Position numbers and translations under genes: made by a program. Shown one piece after another: positions 27,301-35,409 of a stretch of 64,000 nt of DNA. Every line of letters begins with the position of its first letter. The stretch's first letter is position 1. Under the pieces are notes generated by a model that saw only the letters and a program-made list of their open reading frames with translations, was not told the DNA's origin and made no database searches. This stretch comes from Blautia sp. (GTDB lineage: Bacteria; Bacillota; Clostridia; Lachnospirales; Lachnospiraceae), in NCBI GenBank assembly GCA_017475035.1, contig JAFVGK010000062.1:1-64000 (forward strand), read 5' to 3'.

Positions 27301-27911
27301 TGGGACCGGTGAATGTACAGGCCATTGAGGAATACAGGGATCTGTCAGAAAGACATGCCTTCCTCTCCGGGCAGGTAGCCGATCTGAAAAAGGCAAAGGA
27401 AACGCTGGAAAAGATTATTACAGAGCTCGATGACGGCATGCGCAGACAGTTTACCGAGAAATTCCGGGAGATAGAGGCGCAGTTTGACAAGACCTTCAAG
27501 GAACTCTTCGGAGGCGGAAAAGGCTCTCTCGCGCTGGAAGAGGATGTGGATATCCTGGAAGCCGGGATCTATATCATCTCACAGCCTCCGGGCAAAAAGC
27601 TGCAGAACATGATGCAGCTTTCCGGCGGGGAAAAGGCTTTGACGGCCATCGCCCTGCTGTTTGCGATCCAGAGCCTGAAGCCGTCGCCCTTCTGCCTTCT
27701 GGATGAGATAGAGGCGGCGCTGGATGATTCGAATGTCGGCCGTTTTGCCGGATATCTGCAGAAGCTTACGAAGGATACACAGTTTATTATCATTACCCAC
27801 AGGCGCGGCACAATGAATGCGGCGGATCGATTATACGGGATCACGATGCAGGAGAAGGGTGTCTCTGCCCTGGTGTCGGTGGATCTGGTGGAGAATCAGC
27901 TCAGCGCTTAA
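24345..27911 (+). CDS. smc: Chromosome segregation protein SMC
   Basis: The 1188-residue condensin ATPase compacts and separates chromosomes with ScpA/ScpB. Walker A is GPNGSGKS at 31-38. Long coiled coils flank a hinge at about residues 520-670, and the C-terminal head has the signature LSGGEKA at 1092-1098 and Walker B FCLLDEIEAALDD. Length and layout are normal. The ribosome site is weak. It starts 12 bp after rnc and is followed by ftsY 60 bp later. Confidence 0.97.
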   Translation: MYLKSIEVQGFKSFAQKILFEFHPGITGIVGPNGSGKSNVADAVRWVLGEQSAKQLRGGNMQDVIFSGTQARKPLSFAQVAITLDNADHKLPVDYEEVTVARRLYRSGESEYLLNGVSCRLRDINELFYDTGIGKEGYSIIGQGQIDRILSSKPEERRELFDEAAGIVKFKRRKAATLKKLSDEEANLVRVSDILSELERQVRPLERQAEAAKKYLAYRDRQRLLDVNIFLHESEKLRLDLESLRTKLSDASAQLAEANGQYEETKRAYEEIQARLEELDTQLSDVRARTQECSQRRQQLEGQIGVCREQIAAGVKNSALYKEKLISLAQEIQEHKDQIRTLTQQKSTLIKEAESLAAKLSGKEEELAHLNEEITACEEEISRGKAELIEIINARSTTKGNAERFTVLAEQISIRKAEVSQRLLHIKTEEQSLCQQTEEVEKELAGLGEKLDRLSKEKSATDSEEQELSGRIHRQNDEMQLLQASFHRENSRLDSMKNIAERYDGYGQSIRRVMEQKEKVTGLRGVVADLIQTDRKFEQAIETALGGSIQNIVTDTEQTAKEMIGFLKKNRYGRATFLPLDAVNGRGAFSPAEALAETGVIGVADTLISTAEEFRGLASYLLGSVLVVDTIDHAIALAGKYRHRLRLVTLDGESLSPGGSMTGGAFKNSSNLLGRRREIEELEKKVEKLRSDGEHLAGQIGKLREKRNEKRVASAELSRKIQSLLVDQNTAQIRHESLKEKAGELAAELSSVKAAQEEIRADQAGLDKEKSRIDQELVTSSQDEEECSTFVREQEEELSRLRQDQAELMEELGSLRLSEQTVHQQEGFVRENLTRITQELEAGEKEHQETEKNLEQGMASGKEKQSEIEQLMQEIAKLGAEEQAGEAEIREKEAERTRLNGEHKTFFTRRDELSGQINLLDKECLRLKSQADRLEENRDAQIAYLWDEYQLSPHHAADQRFSEGEEMSLREMKKELSGIREKIKNLGPVNVQAIEEYRDLSERHAFLSGQVADLKKAKETLEKIITELDDGMRRQFTEKFREIEAQFDKTFKELFGGGKGSLALEEDVDILEAGIYIISQPPGKKLQNMMQLSGGEKALTAIALLFAIQSLKPSPFCLLDEIEAALDDSNVGRFAGYLQKLTKDTQFIIITHRRGTMNAADRLYGITMQEKGVSALVSVDLVENQLSA

Positions 27912-27971
27912 AAGACTTTTGCTGTAAGACATAAAAGACCGTAAAAATACTATACAGGAACAGGTGAGGAT

Positions 27972-28925
27972 ATGGCGGGAGAGAAAAAAGGTTTTTTTAA
28001 ACGTCTGGTCAGCGGACTGACCAAGACCAGAGACAATATTGTATCAGGCTTTGACGCACTGTTTTCCGGGTTCTCCAGCATTGACGACGAGTTCTACGAG
28101 GAACTGGAGGAAATCCTGATTATGGGAGATCTCGGTATTAATGCTACGACCTCGATCCTGGATAAACTAAAGTCGGAGGTTTCCGAAAAGCATATCAAGG
28201 AGCCGAAGCAGTGTAAGGAGCTGTTGATCAGCAGCATCAAAGAAACCATGCGGGTGGATAAGACGGAATATGCTTTTGAAGACCGGAAATCGGTTTTGCT
28301 GATTATCGGTGTGAACGGTGTGGGAAAGACGACTTCCGTAGGGAAACTCGCGGGCATTTTTAAAAGCCAGGGCAAAAAAGTGGTGCTTGCGGCAGCGGAT
28401 ACCTTCCGCGCGGCAGCCTCTGAGCAATTAACCATGTGGGCCGAAAGGGCAGGCGTGGAGCTGATCGGCGGTCAGGAAGGCGCGGATCCGGCGTCCGTCG
28501 TATATGACGCGGTTGCCGCCGCAAAATCCAGAAATGCGGATATACTGATCTGTGATACGGCCGGCAGGCTGCATAATAAGAAAAATCTGATGGAGGAGCT
28601 CCGCAAGATTTACCGGATCCTGGAGAAAAATTATCCGGAAGCGTATCTGGAAACACTGGTCGTACTTGACGGGACCACCGGACAGAATGCGCTTGCGCAG
28701 GCAAGGGAGTTTTCTTCTGTCGCAAATGTCAACGGGATTATCCTGACAAAGCTGGACGGAACGGCAAAGGGCGGGATCGCCATTGCCATCCAGTCGGAGC
28801 TGGACATTCCGGTGAAATATATCGGTGTCGGCGAAAAGATAGATGATTTGCAGAAATTTGACGCGGATGCATTTGTTGACGCGCTTTTCCATACGGAAGA
28901 AACCCGGAATCAGGATAAGGCCTGA
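27972..28925 (+). CDS. ftsY: Signal recognition particle receptor FtsY
   Basis: The SRP receptor GTPase docks ribosome-SRP complexes at the membrane. The 317 residues form the short version (a brief basic N-terminus, then the NG domain) without the long acidic A domain of enterobacteria. G1 is GVNGVGKTT at 113-121, followed by DTFRAAASEQL, DTAGRLHNK and TKLDGTAKGG. AGGTGAGG precedes the ATG. Its partner gene ffh is 1.7 kb downstream, separated by a threonine ammonia-lyase gene and ylxM. Confidence 0.96.
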   Translation: MAGEKKGFFKRLVSGLTKTRDNIVSGFDALFSGFSSIDDEFYEELEEILIMGDLGINATTSILDKLKSEVSEKHIKEPKQCKELLISSIKETMRVDKTEYAFEDRKSVLLIIGVNGVGKTTSVGKLAGIFKSQGKKVVLAAADTFRAAASEQLTMWAERAGVELIGGQEGADPASVVYDAVAAAKSRNADILICDTAGRLHNKKNLMEELRKIYRILEKNYPEAYLETLVVLDGTTGQNALAQAREFSSVANVNGIILTKLDGTAKGGIAIAIQSELDIPVKYIGVGEKIDDLQKFDADAFVDALFHTEETRNQDKA

Positions 28926-28998
28926 TGCAGCGGACCGCTTTGGAGCGGAGCCGCTTCGGCGATTCGGAATCATAAAATACGAAAAAATGAGGTGAACC

Positions 28999-30210
28999 AT
29001 GCTTACGTTAGAGAGCTTCGAACAGGCATCGGAGATCGTAAAGAAAATTACACAGGAAACGAAACTGATCAAAAGCAATTATTTCTCTGAAATGACGGGA
29101 AACCGGGTCTACTTCAAACCGGAAAATATGCAGCGCACGGGAGCGTATAAGGTCAGAGGCGCCTATTATAAGATCAGTACGCTTTCCAGGGAGGAAAGAG
29201 ACAGAGGCCTGATTGCCGCTTCGGCGGGAAACCATGCGCAGGGCGTGGCGTATGCCGCGTCGAAATTCAAAGCAAAGGCGATTATTGTAATGCCCACCAC
29301 AACGCCGCTGATCAAGGTGGAGAGAACGAAGAATTATGGGGCGGAAGTGATTCTGAAGGGAGACACTTACGACGAATCCTGTATCTACGCAGAGGAACTG
29401 GCGGAAAAGGAAGGATATACCTTCATCCATCCCTTTGATGATCTGGCAGTAGCCACCGGACAGGGAACCATCGCCATGGAAATCATCCAGGAGCTTCCAC
29501 TTGTAGATTATATCCTGGTGCCGGTCGGAGGCGGCGGCCTCGCCACCGGCGTATCCACGCTGGCAAGGATGCTCAACCCGCACATTAAAGTAATCGGCGT
29601 CGAGCCTGCCGGAGCCGCGTGCCTGAGCGCGTCTCTGGGGAGAGGCGAAGTCACGCAGATTCCTGTGGTCAATACGATCGCGGACGGCACCGCTGTCCAG
29701 AAACCGGGCGAAAAGATTTTTCCCTATCTTCAGGAAAATCTTGATCGGGTGATTCTGGTAGAGGACGACGAATTGATTGTAGCCTTTCTTGATATGGTGG
29801 AAAACCACAAGATGATCGTGGAAAACGCCGGGCTTTTGACCGTAGCGGCTTTACGCCATCTTGACTTCAGGGATAAAAAAGTCGTGTCGGTACTCAGCGG
29901 CGGAAATATGGATGTCATCACGATGTCTTCTGTTGTACAGCATGGTCTGATCCAGAGAGACCGTATTTTTACGGTTTCCGTCCTGATTCCCGATAAGCCG
30001 GGTGAACTTGTACGCGTAGCGACTTTGATCGCGGATAAACAGGGCAACGTCGTCAAGCTGGAGCATAACCAGTTTGTGACCACAAACCGAAATGCCGCCG
30101 TGGAACTGCGGATAACCCTGGAGGCTTTTGGGACCGAACACAAGAACCAGATTGTGAGGGCACTCGAAGAAGCCGGCTGCAGGCCAAAAGTCATCCGCAC
30201 CAGTTTATAA
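28999..30210 (+). CDS. ilvA: Threonine ammonia-lyase with C-terminal ACT domain
   Basis: PLP enzyme that converts threonine to 2-oxobutanoate and ammonia. The 403 residues show the PLP lysine K51 in RTGAYKVRGA, the phosphate-binding GGGGLATGV and AAGNHAQGVAYAASKF. An ACT domain starts at about residue 328 (VSVLIPDKPGELVRVATLIA). The size fits the short TdcB/IlvA form used by many Clostridia; biosynthetic and catabolic roles cannot be told apart here. AATGAGGTG precedes the ATG. Its position between ftsY and ylxM is unusual for this otherwise standard secretion cluster. Confidence 0.92.
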   Translation: MLTLESFEQASEIVKKITQETKLIKSNYFSEMTGNRVYFKPENMQRTGAYKVRGAYYKISTLSREERDRGLIAASAGNHAQGVAYAASKFKAKAIIVMPTTTPLIKVERTKNYGAEVILKGDTYDESCIYAEELAEKEGYTFIHPFDDLAVATGQGTIAMEIIQELPLVDYILVPVGGGGLATGVSTLARMLNPHIKVIGVEPAGAACLSASLGRGEVTQIPVVNTIADGTAVQKPGEKIFPYLQENLDRVILVEDDELIVAFLDMVENHKMIVENAGLLTVAALRHLDFRDKKVVSVLSGGNMDVITMSSVVQHGLIQRDRIFTVSVLIPDKPGELVRVATLIADKQGNVVKLEHNQFVTTNRNAAVELRITLEAFGTEHKNQIVRALEEAGCRPKVIRTSL

Positions 30211-30231
30211 AAAGATGTCAAGAAAAAATAC

Positions 30232-30260
30232 TTGACAGACCGTATAAGATAAGATAATAT
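30232..30260 (+). promoter_or_regulatory. Sigma-A promoter of ylxM-ffh
   Basis: TTGACA (30232-30237), a 17-bp spacer and TAATAT (30255-30260), 19 bp before the ylxM start. It shows that ylxM-ffh can be transcribed apart from smc-ftsY-ilvA. Confidence 0.8.
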
Positions 30261-30278
30261 AGGCGAGGTGTCGTAAGG

Positions 30279-30602
30279 ATGGAGAGATTTGTCGAGCGGA
30301 CACTGCTCTATGATTTTTACGGAGAGCTGTTGACCAAAAGGCAGCAGGAGATTTACTCCAGTGTCGTTCTGGATGATTATTCTCTGAGCGAGGTCGCTTT
30401 GGACCAGGGAGTCAGCCGCCAGAGCATCCATGATATGATCAGGCGCTGCGACGGCATCCTGAAACGATATGAGGAGAAGCTTCATCTCGTTGAGAAATTT
30501 GTTTCCATTCGGGATCAGGTCCGGCAGATTGACCGGATCGCCAGGGAACAGGGCCTGGATGAGATTTCAAAGATTTGCGGCGAGATTGCGGGAGAGTTAT
30601 AG
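30279..30602 (+). CDS. ylxM: YlxM/p13-like DNA-binding protein
   Basis: The 107-residue helix-turn-helix protein matches YlxM, whose gene normally precedes ffh and whose protein has been tied to SRP function. The segment LLTKRQQEIYSSVVLDDYSL then EVALDQGVSRQSIHDMIRRC is a sigma-70 region-4-like HTH. The start is 18 bp after a good -10 box, so the leader is very short. ffh starts three bases after its stop. Confidence 0.93.
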   Translation: MERFVERTLLYDFYGELLTKRQQEIYSSVVLDDYSLSEVALDQGVSRQSIHDMIRRCDGILKRYEEKLHLVEKFVSIRDQVRQIDRIAREQGLDEISKICGEIAGEL

Positions 30603-30605
30603 CTT

Positions 30606-31958
30606 ATGGCATTTGAGAGCTTATCAGAGAAGCTTCAGAATGTATTTAAGAAGCTTCGGAGCAAAGGTCTGCTGACGGAAGAGGACGTCAAGACTGCCCT
30701 GAAGGAAGTCAAGATGGCACTGCTGGAAGCAGATGTAAATTTTAAAGTAGTAAAAAACTTTACCAGATCCATTCAGGAAAAAGCCATCGGACAGGACGTA
30801 ATGAGCGGCTTGAATCCGGGTCAGACCGTGATTAAGCTGGTTCATGACGAACTGGTCGAGACCATGGGGAAAGAGATTACGGAGCTGCCTTTAAAGCCGG
30901 GCAATGAGATCACGGTACTCATGATGGTCGGCCTGCAGGGCGCCGGTAAAACGACGACGACGGCAAAGCTGGCGGGAAAGCTGAAATCCGCGGGAAGACG
31001 GCCGTTGTGCGTGGCCTGCGACGTATATCGTCCGGCTGCGATCAGGCAGCTGCAGGTCGTCGGTGAAAAGGTCGGCGTGGAAGTCTTTTCCATGGGAGAC
31101 AAGGCAAAGCCCGTGGACATTGCAAAAGCAGCGGTTTCCCATGCGAAATCCCAGGGACTGAATGTAGTCCTGCTGGATACGGCAGGCCGGCTTCATATCG
31201 ATGAAGGGATGATGGGAGAGCTTTCCGAGATTAAGCAGAACGTCAATGTCGACCGGACGATCCTTGTGGCAGATGCCATGACCGGGCAGGACGCCGTTAA
31301 CGTTGCAAAAGCCTTTACAGAGAAGGTCGGGATCGACGGGATCATTTTGACGAAGCTGGACGGCGACAGCAGAGGCGGCGCCGCATTGTCGATCCGTGAC
31401 GTGACCGGCAAGCCGATCTACTACGCCGGTATGGGCGAAAAGCTTGACGATCTCGAGCCGTTCCATCCGGACCGTATGGCTTCCCGTATCCTGGGCATGG
31501 GCGACGTGCTGAGCCTGATTGAAAAAGCGGAAGCCTCGATCGATAAGGAGAAAGCAGAAGAACTGTCCAGGAAGTTCAAAAAGATGGACTTCGATTTCAA
31601 TGATTATCTGACAAGCTTTGACCAGATGAATAATATGGGCGGTATCGGCAGCATCCTTAAGATGCTTCCCGGGGTCAATGCCAAGGGCATGGACCTGGAT
31701 GAGATGGTTGACGAAAAGGCGATGGAACGGACAAAAGCGATTATTCTTTCCATGACAGAGCAGGAAAGAAGGAACCCGGGTCTTTTGAATCCTTCACGGA
31801 AAGCCCGCATCGCGAGAGGCGCCGGAGTGGATATTTCCGAAGTCAATCGTCTGGTCAAGCAGTTTGAACAGACCAAAAAGATGATGAAGCAGATGCCCGG
31901 ACTTGCCGGAGGCAAGGCTGGGAAGCGCGGGAGGTTTTCCCTTCCGTTCGGACTTTAA
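30606..31958 (+). CDS. ffh: Signal recognition particle protein Ffh
   Basis: GTPase subunit of SRP that binds signal sequences and 4.5S-type RNA. The 450 residues have the N domain, G domain with GLQGAGKTTT from residue 109, DTAGRLHIDEGM and TKLDGDSRGG, and a methionine-rich M domain at the end with KKMMKQMPG. Size and order are standard. GGGAG lies about ten bases upstream within the end of ylxM. Confidence 0.97.
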   Translation: MAFESLSEKLQNVFKKLRSKGLLTEEDVKTALKEVKMALLEADVNFKVVKNFTRSIQEKAIGQDVMSGLNPGQTVIKLVHDELVETMGKEITELPLKPGNEITVLMMVGLQGAGKTTTTAKLAGKLKSAGRRPLCVACDVYRPAAIRQLQVVGEKVGVEVFSMGDKAKPVDIAKAAVSHAKSQGLNVVLLDTAGRLHIDEGMMGELSEIKQNVNVDRTILVADAMTGQDAVNVAKAFTEKVGIDGIILTKLDGDSRGGAALSIRDVTGKPIYYAGMGEKLDDLEPFHPDRMASRILGMGDVLSLIEKAEASIDKEKAEELSRKFKKMDFDFNDYLTSFDQMNNMGGIGSILKMLPGVNAKGMDLDEMVDEKAMERTKAIILSMTEQERRNPGLLNPSRKARIARGAGVDISEVNRLVKQFEQTKKMMKQMPGLAGGKAGKRGRFSLPFGL

Positions 31959-31980
31959 ACAATATTCCCTTCCGGATCGG

Positions 31981-32010
31981 GGGAGCGGCTCTGCCGCGAA
32001 GCGATCCGCA
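31981..32010. repeat. Fragment of the M element interior
   Basis: GGAGCGGCTCTGCCGCGAAG followed by CGATCCGCA matches the GAGCAGCTCCGCTGCGAAGCGATCC interior of the M copies at 48371 and 57656 with paired changes (GCGGC-tct-GCCGC versus GCAGC-tcc-GCTGC). Confidence 0.45.
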
Positions 32011-32076
32011 TGTTTCCGGTATATGAAGTCATATTCATTATAAATTATTATTTTACATTTCAGGAGGAAAAATCAC

Positions 32077-32322
32077 ATGGCTGTTAAGATCAGACTTAGA
32101 AGAATGGGTAAGAAGAAAGCACCTTTTTACAGAATCGTTGTAGCTGATTCCCGCGATAAGAGAGATGGAAGATTCATCGAGGAGATCGGTACCTATGATC
32201 CGAACCAGGAGCCGAGCGCATATAAGATCGATGAGGAAGCTGCAAAGAAGTGGCTCCAGGTTGGCGCTCAGCCGACAGATGTAGTCTCCAGACTGTTCAA
32301 ACAGGCCGGGATTGAGAAATAA
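32077..32322 (+). CDS. rpsP: Ribosomal protein bS16
   Basis: The 81-residue small-subunit protein begins [20 protein letters not shown] and contains [19 protein letters not shown], as expected. AGGAGG is eight bases before the ATG. It heads the conserved rpsP-khpA-rimM-trmD string that supplies ribosome assembly factors. Confidence 0.98.
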   Translation: MAVKIRLRRMGKKKAPFYRIVVADSRDKRDGRFIEEIGTYDPNQEPSAYKIDEEAAKKWLQVGAQPTDVVSRLFKQAGIEK

Positions 32323-32407
32323 CAGCACTGTTCGATTCATCTGAACCGGGTGGAGATATGGAGAGGATCGCCTGCCGTATTTTTCGGACCGGACAGGGAG
32401 GTATTTC

Positions 32408-32635
32408 ATGAAGGAACTGGTTGAAGTGCTTGCGAAATCTCTTGTGGACAATCCGGATGGGGTTGTTGTAACCGAAACGGAAAAGGAAGATGAAATCATC
32501 CTTGAACTGAAGGTTGATGCAAGTGATATGGGCAAAGTGATCGGTCGCCAGGGAAGGATTGCCAAGGCTATCCGCACGGTAGTAAAGGCGGCTACGTCCA
32601 AGAGCAGCAAGAGGGTCGTAGTGGATATCGCCTGA
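32408..32635 (+). CDS. khpA: KH-domain RNA-binding protein KhpA
   Basis: The 75-residue single KH-domain protein has the GxxG loop in VIGRQGRIAKAIR. KhpA (YlqC) pairs with KhpB/EloR in Bacillota and affects RNA metabolism and cell elongation. GGGAGGT precedes the ATG by six bases. Its place between rpsP and rimM is conserved. Confidence 0.95.
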   Translation: MKELVEVLAKSLVDNPDGVVVTETEKEDEIILELKVDASDMGKVIGRQGRIAKAIRTVVKAATSKSSKRVVVDIA

Positions 32636-33003
32636 CAGGGTTGACTGCGCAGCTATGCGGGGCAAACGAGAGCGATGAACCACGGAGCCGCAAAGAAGGT
32701 GTCAGGTGAAGCTGACACACTGCGGGCAGAAAACAGTATAAGTCCTGTTCTCTGCTTGAATGAATGGTAGGGGAGCTATGGTGACATGGCTCCCTTTTGC
32801 TGTTCTGCCTTCATCTGTCCCGATGCTTTTTTCGCAGAGCCGCCAAAAGGAACGATATAGTGAGGAAGTTAAAAACAATGAAATGGAATTATTCCATTTT
32901 TGTGCCGCGGTATACGCGGAAGTACTAAAATATCCGTTCCGGATATGAATGAATTCGAGTGCATATGGTAAAGCCGCATGGCGGAAAGGAAAATACAGAC
33001 TAC
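32636..33003. other. Gap between khpA and rimM with structured RNA signals
   Basis: Contains GGGGCAAACGAGAGCG and GCCGCAAAG (about 32659-32694), a GTGTCA/TGACAC hairpin near 32699, GCAGA-AACAG pairing with CTGTT-TCTGC near 32727-32757, and a clear terminator at 32771. Further on is a 19-bp palindrome AAATGGAATTATTCCATTT (32881-32899). Together this suggests a regulatory leader or small RNA, not a gene. The known class, if any, was not identified. Confidence 0.45.
32771..32798 (+). terminator. Terminator in the khpA-rimM gap
   Basis: GGGAGCTATG pairs with CATGGCTCCC around GTGA (32771-32794) and is followed by TTTT. Confidence 0.75.
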
Positions 33004-33510
33004 ATGGAAAATTTGCTGAAGGTAGGCACGATTACGACAACCCATGGGATCCGGGGGGAAGTAAAGGTCTTTCCGACGACGGACGAGGGACGTTTTGAGG
33101 AACTGGATTTTGTTTTCCTTGACACGGGCAGGGAAAAAATCAGGCTGGAGATTGAAAACGTAAGGTATATGAAAAACCTGGTTCTGCTGAAATTCAAGGG
33201 CTTCGATCAAATCAATGATGTGGAGAAATATAAAGGAAAAGATCTGTGGATTCCCAGAGAAGAAGCGCAGCCCCTTGCGGATGATGAGTACTATGTCGCC
33301 GATCTGATCGATATGGAAGTGCTGACAGAGGACGGAGCCTTTTTCGGCCGGATACGGGATGTCCTTCATACCGGCGCGAATGATGTTTATACGGTGATTC
33401 GGGAAACAGGTGAAGAAGTGCTGCTGCCGGCGATTCATGATTGTGTAAAAAAGGTAGATGTGGAAAATAAAAAAATGTGGGTTCATCTGATGAAAGGGCT
33501 TTTGTCATGA
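33004..33510 (+). CDS. rimM: 16S rRNA processing protein RimM
   Basis: The 168-residue 30S assembly factor binds bS16's neighbour uS19. It begins MENLLKVGTITTTHGIRGEV, exactly where the family starts; the PRC-barrel second half follows after about residue 95 (YYVADLIDMEVLTEDGAFFG). In-frame GTG 32959 and ATG 32965 would add 13-15 residues unlike the family and lack a good ribosome site. GGAAAGGA lies upstream of 33004. Its end overlaps trmD (ATGA). Confidence 0.93.
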   Translation: MENLLKVGTITTTHGIRGEVKVFPTTDEGRFEELDFVFLDTGREKIRLEIENVRYMKNLVLLKFKGFDQINDVEKYKGKDLWIPREEAQPLADDEYYVADLIDMEVLTEDGAFFGRIRDVLHTGANDVYTVIRETGEEVLLPAIHDCVKKVDVENKKMWVHLMKGLLS

Positions 33511-34268
33511 GGTTTCATGTTCTGACGCTGTTTCCCGAAATGATCGAAAACGGCATGAATACCAGTATCATCGGCCGTGCCATGGAAAGCGGCTTGCTGG
33601 AGATCGATGCGGTGGATATCCGCTCCTTTGCCTTTAATAAACATCAGAAGGTGGATGATTACCCATACGGCGGAGGAGCGGGGATGCTGATGCAGGCAGA
33701 GCCTGTATATCTGTCCTGGGCGTCTGTTCTGCAGAAATATCCCGGATGCCGGAGAACGATTTATCTCACACCCCAGGGAAAAACCTTCAGTCAGCAGATG
33801 GCGAGGGAGTTCGCGAAGGAGGAAGACCTGATTTTCCTGTGCGGGCATTATGAGGGAATTGATGAACGGGTGATCGAGGAGATTGTGACGGATCCTGTTT
33901 CGATCGGTGATTATGTATTAACCGGCGGGGAGCTTGCCGCTATGGTGATGATGGACGCGGTTTCCAGAATGGTGCCCGGGGTTCTGACCAATGAGGACTC
34001 CGGGGAGACAGAATCCTTTTCCGATGGCCTGCTGGAATATCCTCAGTACAGCAGACCGCAGGTCTGGCACGGGAAGGAGGTGCCGGAGGTGCTGATGTCC
34101 GGACATCACGGCAAGGTGGATGCCTGGAGACGGCAGCAGCAGATTTTGCGGACGCTGCAGGCCAGGCCTGATCTGCTTCGCACGGCAAACCTGACAGGGA
34201 AAGAATGGCAGCTGGTACATGAATGGAAGAAAGAAATGGCGGATAGTGAAAAGAGGGAGGAACCGTGA
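33507..34268 (+). CDS. trmD: tRNA (guanine-37-N1) methyltransferase TrmD
   Basis: SPOUT methyltransferase that makes m1G37 and prevents frameshifting. The 253 residues show [32 protein letters not shown] and the knot segment [15 protein letters not shown]. The start overlaps the rimM stop; the next gene begins at a GTG that overlaps the trmD stop, so the three are translationally coupled. Confidence 0.96.
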   Translation: MRFHVLTLFPEMIENGMNTSIIGRAMESGLLEIDAVDIRSFAFNKHQKVDDYPYGGGAGMLMQAEPVYLSWASVLQKYPGCRRTIYLTPQGKTFSQQMAREFAKEEDLIFLCGHYEGIDERVIEEIVTDPVSIGDYVLTGGELAAMVMMDAVSRMVPGVLTNEDSGETESFSDGLLEYPQYSRPQVWHGKEVPEVLMSGHHGKVDAWRRQQQILRTLQARPDLLRTANLTGKEWQLVHEWKKEMADSEKREEP

Positions 34269-35290
34269 AAACATCTGATTTTTATTATGACCTGCCTGAG
34301 GAACTGATTGCGCAGGATCCCCTGGAGGACCGCAGCGCCTCACGGCTGATGCATCTGGACCGCCGGACAGGAGAGATTGAGCACAGGCAGTTCAGGGATA
34401 TTGTTGACTACCTGAGAAAAGGTGACTGCCTGGTGATCAACGACACCAAGGTGATCCCGGCCAGACTGATCGGAAACAGAGAAGAAACCGGCGGCGTAGT
34501 CGAAATACTCCTGCTGACACGTCTGGGGGAGAACGTCTGGGAATGTCTGACCAGACCGGGAAAAAAAGCAAGGGAAGGCGCCAGGCTGGTTTTCGGAGAA
34601 GGACTGCTTAAGGGCGAAATCATTGAGGTTATGGAAGACGGGAACAGGAAAATCCGGTTTTCCTATGAAGGGATATTTGAGGAAATACTGGATCAGCTGG
34701 GTCAGATGCCCCTCCCTCCCTATATTACCCATCAACTGAAGGATAAGAACAGATATCAGACCGTATATGCCACACATGAAGGCTCGGCAGCCGCTCCTAC
34801 CGCCGGTCTGCATTTTACCCTGCCCCTTTTGAAACAGATTGAAGGGATGGGCGTATCCGTGGCAAGAATCACGCTGCATGTGGGCCTGGGAACCTTCCGG
34901 CCGGTAAAGGCAGAGAATATTGAAGATCATCTGATGCACAGCGAGTATTACGTGGTGCCCGAAGAGGCGGCGGCCGCGATCAACACCGCGAAACAGAACC
35001 ACGGGAGAATCATCTGCGTGGGGACAACGAGCTGCCGTACTCTGGAATCAGCAGCTGCAGAAGATGGAAGTATCGCGGCATGCAGCGGCTGGACACAGAT
35101 TTTCATATATCCGGGTTATCATTTTCGCATTATGGATGCGCTGATCACTAATTTCCACCTTCCCGAATCAACCCTGCTTATGCTGGTCTCCGCATTTGCG
35201 GGAAGAGAACATGTGCTTGCAGCCTATGAACAGGCAGTGAAGGAACGATATCGCTTTTTCTCCTTTGGAGATGCCATGATGATAGAGTAG
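34265..35290 (+). CDS. queA: S-adenosylmethionine:tRNA ribosyltransferase-isomerase
   Basis: QueA transfers and rearranges the ribosyl part of SAM to form epoxyqueuosine in tRNA. The 341 residues begin [20 protein letters not shown] and contain [12 protein letters not shown] and GLHFTLPLL. It uses a GTG start overlapping the trmD TGA (GTGA) with GGGAGG just upstream. No tgt or queG gene is visible in the window. A promoter for the next unit starts right after its stop. Confidence 0.96.
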   Translation: MKTSDFYYDLPEELIAQDPLEDRSASRLMHLDRRTGEIEHRQFRDIVDYLRKGDCLVINDTKVIPARLIGNREETGGVVEILLLTRLGENVWECLTRPGKKAREGARLVFGEGLLKGEIIEVMEDGNRKIRFSYEGIFEEILDQLGQMPLPPYITHQLKDKNRYQTVYATHEGSAAAPTAGLHFTLPLLKQIEGMGVSVARITLHVGLGTFRPVKAENIEDHLMHSEYYVVPEEAAAAINTAKQNHGRIICVGTTSCRTLESAAAEDGSIAACSGWTQIFIYPGYHFRIMDALITNFHLPESTLLMLVSAFAGREHVLAAYEQAVKERYRFFSFGDAMMIE

Positions 35291-35306
35291 CCTCCCGGGT
35301 TCCCTC

Positions 35307-35336
35307 TTGACAGGGCGGCAAAGAACCGACTATAAT
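35307..35336 (+). promoter_or_regulatory. Consensus promoter of the envelope block
   Basis: TTGACA (35307-35312), an 18-bp spacer and TATAAT (35331-35336). It would drive the CapA-like gene and perhaps the barnase-barstar genes. Confidence 0.85.
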
Positions 35337-35409
35337 GGGCATAAGTTGTTGGAATGGCTGCGTGACGGCGGCGGTTCCGGGATGGGTGAGAACAAAGAGG
35401 AAGAGCAAA

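Noticed and set aside
32655-32700. Resemblance to a c-di-GMP-I (GEMM) riboswitch (GGGCAAAC then GCAAAG)
   Set aside because: The stem with GNRA loop between the two motifs and the downstream half of the GEMM fold could not be found. Left as an unassigned structured region.
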